This document shows, in pieces, positions 30,119 to 35,549 of a stretch of DNA of 35,549 nt. Position numbers and translations under genes: made by a program. Source of the stretch: a virus. The stretch is taken from positions 1 to 35,549 of the IMG/VR virus record IMGVR_UViG_3300050033_000401. One strand, given 5' to 3'. How positions within the stretch are numbered: position 1 is the stretch's first letter; every line of letters starts with the position of its first letter. The notes under the pieces were generated by a model, which ran no database searches, was not told the origin of the DNA, and saw nothing but the letters and a program-made list of their open reading frames with translations.

Positions 30119-31231
30119 CTAGGCTACAACAGCGGTGAGTTGAGCAAATGCGTCTACGGCAGCAAGCTGACCGTCGAGGCGTTCGCCCACTTTGACAGCA
30201 GCCCTGTGTTGAGCAAAGCTTGTACCTTCTTGTGTCGATACTTCAGAGAAGATACTTTCACGGTCACCAACTAGGTAGTAGCTGAGGTCGCCAAAGTAGA
30301 TTTCAGAAGCATTTGTACCACCACCAAGGTTAGTAGGGATGTCGTTCTGAACTAGAACTGGCTTGCCAAGAAGCGTAGGGGTTGTACCCTCAGTCGTAAG
30401 AACTTGTCCGTAACCCTCTTCGTAAAGGTAACGACCGGTTGTGTCCTTCAAGCGACGGATGACTGCAAGAGTCGCGTCGTTGATGATCCAAACTGGCTTA
30501 CCGATTTGACGATACTGGTAAGGAAGCGCGTGGTACAGGTTGATTAGGTCGTCACCAACAAGGTGAGCGCCGGCCTGTGCGATTGTGTGAGTGAACGTGT
30601 ACTGACGGATACCCTTTGGTTGACCAGTTCCTGAACCAATCATGAAGGCAGTATCTTCTGAGCGACCGATAGCGGCAGCAAATCGTTGCATAATCCAGTC
30701 GGTTAGGTTCTGGTTGATAGCAGAATCAGATAGGATTTGGCGTGACATACGGGAGATACCAATCAGGTTGTTAGCGTTAAGGATAACTTCGCCGAAGATT
30801 GGGTCACTTTGGGTGATGGTAGCAAGCTCAGCAGTCCAGTTAGCGTTAACGGTGCTGGTCTCAACAGGGACCTGCAAGCTGTCGCTGCTCATTGGAAGAA
30901 CAGTAGCGTAGGCACGGATGACGGGTAACTTGTAAAGCAATTCAATCAGTGTTGAACTGAACTCTAGTGGTACCAGGTAACCACCACCATCAGAGGCAGT
31001 ACCAAGGTCTTTAAGGACAGCGGAGTCATTCTCAGCCATTCCACGAAGGAAGGCACCAATGACGGTCTTAGTTGCTTTAGGGTCTTTACGGTGTGGGGCG
31101 TCGGCTAGCTTGTCGTCAAAGATAGCTTTCTTGATTTCAGCAGCTTCGTCAGCAGATTTTGCAGTTTTGACTGCTTCAGCAGCTTCACGAGCAGCGGCGA
31201 CAGCGGCGGATTTGATTTCTTCGAGTGTCAT
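30119..31231 (-). CDS. Major capsid protein (HK97 fold)
   Basis: 370 residues. The first 70 are a helical, Ala/Lys-rich region that the prohead protease probably removes. The mature part begins near GGGYLVPLEFSSTLIELL and shows family features: ANWTAELATITQSDPIFGEV (E-loop and following strand), FMIGSGTGQPKGI and the C-terminal P/A-domain strands ending in AVDAFAQLTAVVA. This is the shell protein of the icosahedral head. It is followed by a strong terminator and preceded by the protease gene. No promoter was clear directly upstream, so it is probably read from the protease promoter at 32990-33018. Confidence 0.95.
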   Translation of the reverse strand: MTLEEIKSAAVAAAREAAEAVKTAKSADEAAEIKKAIFDDKLADAPHRKDPKATKTVIGAFLRGMAENDSAVLKDLGTASDGGGYLVPLEFSSTLIELLYKLPVIRAYATVLPMSSDSLQVPVETSTVNANWTAELATITQSDPIFGEVILNANNLIGISRMSRQILSDSAINQNLTDWIMQRFAAAIGRSEDTAFMIGSGTGQPKGIRQYTFTHTIAQAGAHLVGDDLINLYHALPYQYRQIGKPVWIINDATLAVIRRLKDTTGRYLYEEGYGQVLTTEGTTPTLLGKPVLVQNDIPTNLGGGTNASEIYFGDLSYYLVGDRESIFSEVSTQEGTSFAQHRAAVKVGERLDGQLAAVDAFAQLTAVVA

Positions 31232-31292
31232 TTCGATGTTTCTTTCTATTTATTTCAATTATTGGTTTCTGTTTTTGTGTAGTGGTCTACTA

Positions 31293-32936
31293 CTATTCGG
31301 CTTTGCGAATTAGCTCTAGCTCGGCGTTTACAGCTCGGACTACTTCTTCAGCTTGCTCATCAGTGAGGTTGTTTGGGTCAATTACTTCACCCTTTTCCTC
31401 TTGGTCTGCACCGTCGTCAACATCAGTCGCCGACTTAACTTCGCCCTGCTCGCCAGCTTTGTCGCTGTCTTCACTAACTTCTTTGTTAGAATCTTCTTCA
31501 ACTGCTGAATCAACAACAGGTTCTGCTTTAGCACCGTCCTCTTCTACAGGGGCAACGGCGACTACTTCAGGTGTCACTGGGGCTACTGGTGCAACTGGAG
31601 CGACTGGTTCAACAGGCGGAACAGTTTGGTCACCGGCAACGGCCGCGACTGGTTCAACAACTACGTTAGCATCCTTTTTGGAGACTGACTTTCGTTGATC
31701 TTCGTCATCGCTGGTAGTAGAACCATCTGCTTCCATACCGAGCATTTGCTCGACGGTTTTCAGGTGTGCCTGCATTTCTGCGTGCATTGCCTTGAGGGTA
31801 TCCTTCTCTGAATCAGATAGGGTGGCCTTGGTTTTTTCTACTAGAGCATCTTTTTGACTTTTTGTCATATCCTTATTATCGGTGGGTTCTGACGTTTTTG
31901 TCAACCCCTCACCGTCCTTGGCCAATTGCTTGTCCTTGATGAACTCAATCATGGCCTTAACTTTGTCTTTATCAACACCATCTTGAAGGGCGTGCATGAC
32001 TGGGCCGAGCTGGTCAACAGCTGTCTCACCATCGTCATCATCAGGCACGACTACATCACCGGCTGCTACTTGCATAAATAGGTTAGCTAGCTCGTTTAGC
32101 AGGACTGGGAAGTCAGCAACAGCTGTCTCACCGTCATACCAGACGTCCTGGAATGCCCACCAGATGTCATAAACCTGCTCCATTAATTCCCATTTGACTT
32201 CAGCACTGGCTTCTTTATCTAGTTCGTCGGCAATAGCGCCCTTTTTGAGTTGTTTTTTCACGTGAATATCTTCCTTTTCAATGGTTGATGTCTTATTAAT
32301 TGCTTGGTCAAGGGCTTTGGTAGCGGCGGTCATCTTAGAGCGTAGGCTTTTGGCTTGCTTCTCACTAATAACGTCCATCTTGTAGGCCAGTGCTAGAGCT
32401 TGAGGGTTGGCAGGTACGACTACGGCTGAAATTTCCAGCAGCTCAGCGCTAGTAAAGGTATAACCCTCCTGCCAGTTACCGTCGGCCTCTAGGGGAATAA
32501 ACCCGACCGAGAAGGCGAATAGGAAACCGTTGCGGTATAGATTCCAAACCGTGTCAGCTAGATCGTACAGACCCTCGGGTGGGGCTTGGTAGACAAATTG
32601 AAGTTGACCTTTATCGTTAACACCGATTTCAATCGCTCGTCCGACTGGTGGGGTGTTGTAGTCATGTGCCCATGGAATAACTGGGTTGGCGATGAAGTTA
32701 TCAAGAATCCAACCAGACTGGTCAACCGAATCACCCTGGCGATCAACAACGGATGTTGAACCGACAGCCGTAAAGGTGCGGGCTTCATCATCAAACGTAC
32801 CGATTTTAAATGTAATTTGCTGGAACTGTTTAGTTTCAGACTTCAGTTCAGTCTGGGCTTGGCCAGCTGCTTTTTGCTGCCACCATTCGGCCTTATTCTG
32901 CCGATGGATTGCGGCGACGGTCTTCGTCATTGTCAT
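31293..32936 (-). CDS. Prohead protease (S78-like) with long acidic, scaffold-like tail
   Basis: 547 residues, more than twice the length of ordinary HK97 prohead proteases. The protease domain covers about residues 40-190 with DRQGDSVDQSGW, the putative catalytic His91 in PWAHDY, Ser143 in FSVGF and Glu168 in ELLEIS, then VVVPANP. After about residue 210 comes a helical, Asp/Glu-rich region (to about 420), then a Pro/Val/Ala stretch (PVAPVAPVAPV) and a final acidic helix. The extra part probably acts as an internal scaffold, as no separate scaffold gene is visible. GGGAAATAAAC precedes ATG 32936; a second in-frame ATG lies two codons later. Confidence 0.9.
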   Translation of the reverse strand: MTMTKTVAAIHRQNKAEWWQQKAAGQAQTELKSETKQFQQITFKIGTFDDEARTFTAVGSTSVVDRQGDSVDQSGWILDNFIANPVIPWAHDYNTPPVGRAIEIGVNDKGQLQFVYQAPPEGLYDLADTVWNLYRNGFLFAFSVGFIPLEADGNWQEGYTFTSAELLEISAVVVPANPQALALAYKMDVISEKQAKSLRSKMTAATKALDQAINKTSTIEKEDIHVKKQLKKGAIADELDKEASAEVKWELMEQVYDIWWAFQDVWYDGETAVADFPVLLNELANLFMQVAAGDVVVPDDDDGETAVDQLGPVMHALQDGVDKDKVKAMIEFIKDKQLAKDGEGLTKTSEPTDNKDMTKSQKDALVEKTKATLSDSEKDTLKAMHAEMQAHLKTVEQMLGMEADGSTTSDDEDQRKSVSKKDANVVVEPVAAVAGDQTVPPVEPVAPVAPVAPVTPEVVAVAPVEEDGAKAEPVVDSAVEEDSNKEVSEDSDKAGEQGEVKSATDVDDGADQEEKGEVIDPNNLTDEQAEEVVRAVNAELELIRKAE

Positions 32937-32989
32937 GTTTATTTCCCTTTGATTTTTTGTTTTGTCAATAGACTTGTTTACTAATGTAT

Positions 32990-33018
32990 ATTATGAGTTA
33001 TTGGGGCAATTATTGCAA
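32990..33018 (-). promoter_or_regulatory. Promoter candidate for protease and capsid genes
   Basis: Minus strand: TTGCAA (33018-33013), 17-base spacer, CATAAT (32995-32990, five of six). Predicted start near 32984, leader of about 48 bases. A TTGACA further downstream has no matching -10. Confidence 0.5.
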
Positions 33019-33028
33019 AGCTGTAGCC

Positions 33029-33358
33029 TTATACAATTCCGCTGACCTCTATAGTAACGTCCGAGGTTTCAACCGAGCTATCGGCATAGGTAATTCGAAT
33101 GTTAGCGTCATAGATACCCTCAACTGGAGTATCACCAGTCACCCAGGCATAGCTAACAATCCCATTAGGTGCGTCGGTAATCGTGCAGAGCGTGTGGGCT
33201 GTATTTGTCCGCAGGGTCGTCATCGGGTTCTGTATGTAGAAGTTAACCGTACAACCGGTCAGGTTGATGGCGCTAGCTCCTGCGCGAGCGATCGTAAACT
33301 TCACCGCTGGGGCAGTGTCATTTACAAAAGTATATATAATGGGCGGTGTCGAGTTCAT
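33029..33358 (-). CDS. BppU N-terminal-like Ig protein, 109 aa
   Basis: Single beta-sandwich domain with the pattern of the BppU/DUF2479 N-terminal family: FVNDTAPAVKFTI, LTGCTVNFYI, GIVSYAWVTGDT, EGIYDANIRITYADSSVET. In lactococcal phages this domain anchors fibres to the baseplate. Here it stands alone, directly after the long repeat fibre gene, so it may connect that fibre to the virion. Start ATG 33358 after GGAAACAAAA. Confidence 0.75.
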   Translation of the reverse strand: MNSTPPIIYTFVNDTAPAVKFTIARAGASAINLTGCTVNFYIQNPMTTLRTNTAHTLCTITDAPNGIVSYAWVTGDTPVEGIYDANIRITYADSSVETSDVTIEVSGIV

Positions 33359-33390
33359 TTTTGTTTCCTATATCTATTATCTATCTTATC

Positions 33391-35547
33391 TTATTGCTCG
33401 GTTATTGATATGGTGGCGCTATCGAGGGTCACGGTGGCTTGTTTGACGGGTAGGCTTAGGCATACGTTGCTAGTGTTTGGCAGGCTTACGTTAATGACCT
33501 GACTAGCTGGAAGTTGGATTTGGATTTGAGGGTTGCCTAGGGTGATATCAACCTTGACGACAACCGATGGGATGATAGAGGCGGTGGCTGTTTGGGTCTT
33601 GGTTAGGTTCTTCTCAATATGAGCTAGGCTAGTCTGGGTCTTATAGAAAGTTTGACCAACCGCTAACTGGGTCTTGGTCTTGTTGGTGGCAATCCGAGCG
33701 ATAGCCGTCTGGGGTTTGATGACAGCCAGAGCGATGCGACCTAGAGCTAGCTGATTCTTGCTCAAATTAGCAGCGACTCGTCCAACCGCCGGTTGAGTCT
33801 TGATTGTCGTCTGAGCAATCCGACCTAGGGCCGGTTGAGTTTTAGTAAAGTTGCGACTAATTCGACCGATTGCAGTTTGGGTTTTAGATAGGTTAGTGGC
33901 TACCCGGCCGATAGCGGCCTGGGTCTTAGTGCGGTTGTTAGCTATTCGGGCTGTAGTCGACTGGGTCTTGCTGACCGTGCCAGCAATCCGTCCGATAGCT
34001 GGTTGAGTTTTAACAACGACCGCCTTGATATGAGCCGTGGCTGTCTGGTTCTTAGTAGCTATCGAGCTGTTAACCACATTAGCTACAGCCGACTGGGTCT
34101 TAGTAAGATTCTTGGCAACTCGTCCCACGCTCGATTGGGTCTTAGTTAGGTTATTGGCAACTCGAGCAATGGCAGGTTCAGTTTTAGTAAGATTCTTGGC
34201 AACTCGTCCAACCGCTGATTGAGTTTTGGTACTGGCGGTGGCGATACGGGCAACACTAGTTTGGGTCTTGCTACCTGGTAGAACGATCCGGGCGATAGAG
34301 GACTGTGTCTTTGACGTTGCTTGAGCGATTCGGCTAGTGACTGACTGCGCCTTAGTCACATTACCGGCAACCCGACCAGTAGCAGACTGTGTCTTGGTGA
34401 CAGTCTTGGCAATCCGTCCGATAGCGCCCTGGGTCTTGGTAAAGTTAATGGCTATGCGGCCAATAGATGACTGAAGCTTAGTTGGGGTAGCGATGATTCG
34501 GCTGACTACAGTTTGGGTCTTAGTTAGGTTGACAGCAGCCCGAGCAATAGCCGTTTGGGTCTTAGTCCGGATTGACGATGTGATGATATTCGCTACAGCC
34601 GACTGAGTCTTGGTAATAGTTTTAGCAACTCGAGCTACTGCCGTTTGGGTCTTGCTTGGTGTAGCTACGATCCGAGCAACAGTAGATTGGGTTTTGGTGA
34701 CATTAACAGCGACCCGCCCGATTGCGGTTTGGGTTTTTGTTTTAATAGAGGCGGTAACGATGTTAGCGATTGCGGATTGAGTCTTGCTGGAATTGTTAGC
34801 AATGCGTGCAATTGATGTCTGAGCCTTGGTTGATATTAAGGCGACTCGAGCAATCGCTGTTTGAGTAACTGCCTTATTCAGGGCTGTACGACCAGTAGCA
34901 GTCTGTGTCTTGGTAGTAACCTTAGCTACTCGAGCGACTGCTGTCTGAGCCTTAGTTAGGTTGATGGCCGCCCTAGCGATAGCGGTCTGGGTCTTGGTGC
35001 TAGTCTTAGCAATTCGACCAATAGATGATTGCGTCTTGGTGCTAATTGTCGCAACTCGAGATACCGCTGTCTGCGTTTTGGTAGGTACAGCTGAAATCCT
35101 AGCGATAGATGTTTGCGTCTTGGTGCCAGTTTGCCCAACGCGAGCTGTAGAGGTCTGGGTTTTAGTCCCACCGAATGTTCCGTAGACAAAACCATTATAG
35201 AAAGTTGATAGGTCAGTGTAACTTTGTCGCTTAGTACGGTATTGAGCCGAGCCGGTGGCCAGGGCTACGGTTGAACCGAACCACTCTTCCTGGAACATAC
35301 CATCGCGGTCATCGGCGACGTTACTGACCCCGGTGGTGTCGTGGGTGCTGTTGTTACCCATCTTCCACCACTCATCGGCGAATTCAAATAGGAAGTGACC
35401 AGATACGACCGACAGGTAAGACTCAGCCTCTTTAGATAGGGCGAGGTTGCGACTTGACTGGCCAGATTGATCCTCAGCTGGCACGGTCGAGTTATAGTCA
35501 TCGAAGCCGTACTCGGTAATGATAAGTGGTCGAGTAGTAGCACTCAT
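33391..35547 (-). CDS. Long repeat fibre with glycoside-hydrolase-like N-terminal end, possibly 5'-partial
   Basis: 718 residues in the window. Residues 1-125 resemble the last part of a TIM-barrel glycoside hydrolase: LIITEYGFDDY (Glu12 at the place of a nucleophile), FLFEFADEWWK, HDTTG, then FQEEWFG. The beginning of the barrel is absent, and the ATG lies two bases from the window edge, so the gene may start further right. Residues about 129-662 are 38 tandem units of mostly 14 residues with consensus TKTQ(T/S)A(I/V)(A/G)R(I/V)A-x-N-(L/x). The last 56 residues form a beta-rich end domain with one Cys. Probably a fibre or surface filament; enzymatic activity is unproven. Confidence 0.8.
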   Translation of the reverse strand: MSATTRPLIITEYGFDDYNSTVPAEDQSGQSSRNLALSKEAESYLSVVSGHFLFEFADEWWKMGNNSTHDTTGVSNVADDRDGMFQEEWFGSTVALATGSAQYRTKRQSYTDLSTFYNGFVYGTFGGTKTQTSTARVGQTGTKTQTSIARISAVPTKTQTAVSRVATISTKTQSSIGRIAKTSTKTQTAIARAAINLTKAQTAVARVAKVTTKTQTATGRTALNKAVTQTAIARVALISTKAQTSIARIANNSSKTQSAIANIVTASIKTKTQTAIGRVAVNVTKTQSTVARIVATPSKTQTAVARVAKTITKTQSAVANIITSSIRTKTQTAIARAAVNLTKTQTVVSRIIATPTKLQSSIGRIAINFTKTQGAIGRIAKTVTKTQSATGRVAGNVTKAQSVTSRIAQATSKTQSSIARIVLPGSKTQTSVARIATASTKTQSAVGRVAKNLTKTEPAIARVANNLTKTQSSVGRVAKNLTKTQSAVANVVNSSIATKNQTATAHIKAVVVKTQPAIGRIAGTVSKTQSTTARIANNRTKTQAAIGRVATNLSKTQTAIGRISRNFTKTQPALGRIAQTTIKTQPAVGRVAANLSKNQLALGRIALAVIKPQTAIARIATNKTKTQLAVGQTFYKTQTSLAHIEKNLTKTQTATASIIPSVVVKVDITLGNPQIQIQLPASQVINVSLPNTSNVCLSLPVKQATVTLDSATISITEQ
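33562..35163 (-). repeat. Tandem 42-base repeats inside fibre gene (about 38 units)
   Basis: In-frame units of about 42 bases coding 14 residues, occasionally 16. They start at the KTQ of residue 129 and end at residue 662 of the fibre protein. The units have diverged in DNA sequence but hold the Lys, Gln, Arg and hydrophobic positions, so selection acts on the protein. Confidence 0.9.
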
Positions 35548-35549
35548 AA

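Noticed and set aside
33562-35163. CRISPR-like array suggested by regular 42-base periodicity
   Set aside because: The repeats are in frame, coding and diverged, with no distinct spacers; they are a protein repeat.
1-35549. Reassigned stop codon (TGA or TAG read as amino acid), as in some Patescibacteria and their phages
   Set aside because: TGA, TAA and TAG all end intact genes at sensible places (for example TGA at 757-759 and 3759-3761) and no gene is broken by internal stops other than the frameshifted chaperone.
1-35549. tRNA genes, integrase or attachment sites that would fit the RNA repair theme or a prophage
   Set aside because: None was recognised by eye; a covariance-model tRNA search would be decisive and could not be run here.

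Overview
The window is a stretch of a tailed-phage (or prophage) genome. It carries an HK97-type head, a long-tail siphovirus-like module (neck proteins, tail tube, frameshifted tail chaperone, 1185-residue tape measure), an endolysin and a set of tail-fibre genes. No bacterial housekeeping gene is visible. The genetic code is standard: TGA ends many genes. The promoters that can be seen are sigma70-like, so the phage appears to use host RNA polymerase. The host cannot be fixed from the sequence. The amidase with two SH3b domains suggests a peptidoglycan wall exposed as in monoderm bacteria. The style of the fibre N-termini leans weakly to phages of Patescibacteria/Saccharibacteria, an impression from memory and not a search result.

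Left arm, 1-6220, plus strand: a compact early-type region in which most genes overlap by 1-8 bases. It holds an RNA ligase (cut by the window edge), a T4-type polynucleotide kinase/phosphatase, a small Cys/His protein, a Fic-domain protein, small unknowns, a YcgL-type nucleotidyltransferase, a CCA-adding-type nucleotidyltransferase under its own strong promoter, and a NinG-like recombination nuclease. Ligase, Pnk and CCA enzyme together look like a tRNA/RNA repair set; the Fic protein and the second nucleotidyltransferase add two more enzymes expected to move nucleotides. A metallophosphoesterase (6217-7491, minus) with its own promoter faces this block and shares a palindromic CTAG stop with it.

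Middle, 7682-12932: one small plus-strand gene ends in a bidirectional terminator. After it comes the minus-strand lysis/accessory cluster: a Pro/Ala-rich membrane protein that could be a holin, an SH3-like small protein, a 56-residue basic protein not long enough for usual ORF cut-offs, an HNH nuclease, the amidase endolysin, a membrane-anchored collagen-like protein, and two coiled-coil proteins, one of them membrane-anchored. A plus-strand DUF4352-like exported protein with its own promoter and ribosome binding site sits alone among minus-strand genes and looks like a moron.

Tail fibres, 12932-20904: three proteins with a shared MG(S/A)Q-type N-terminus, and four fibres with a shared N-terminal anchor and unrelated C-termini. 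Two of the four point left and two point right, around a divergent promoter region bounded by a perfect inverted repeat. An endonuclease VII-like HNH gene has entered between two of them. The tail hub protein (18760-20904) carries a carbohydrate-binding-like insert.

Right part, 20906-35549, minus strand, read from right to left: a long fibre with the end of a glycoside-hydrolase-like domain and about 38 copies of a 14-residue repeat, a BppU-like Ig protein, prohead protease fused to a long acidic tail, major capsid protein, a strong terminator, an AP2-HNH homing endonuclease, a near-consensus promoter, then neck proteins, tail tube, tail chaperone G/GT with a CCCAAAA slippery site, tape measure and a small distal tail protein. 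Terminase and portal are not in the window and may lie beyond its right edge.
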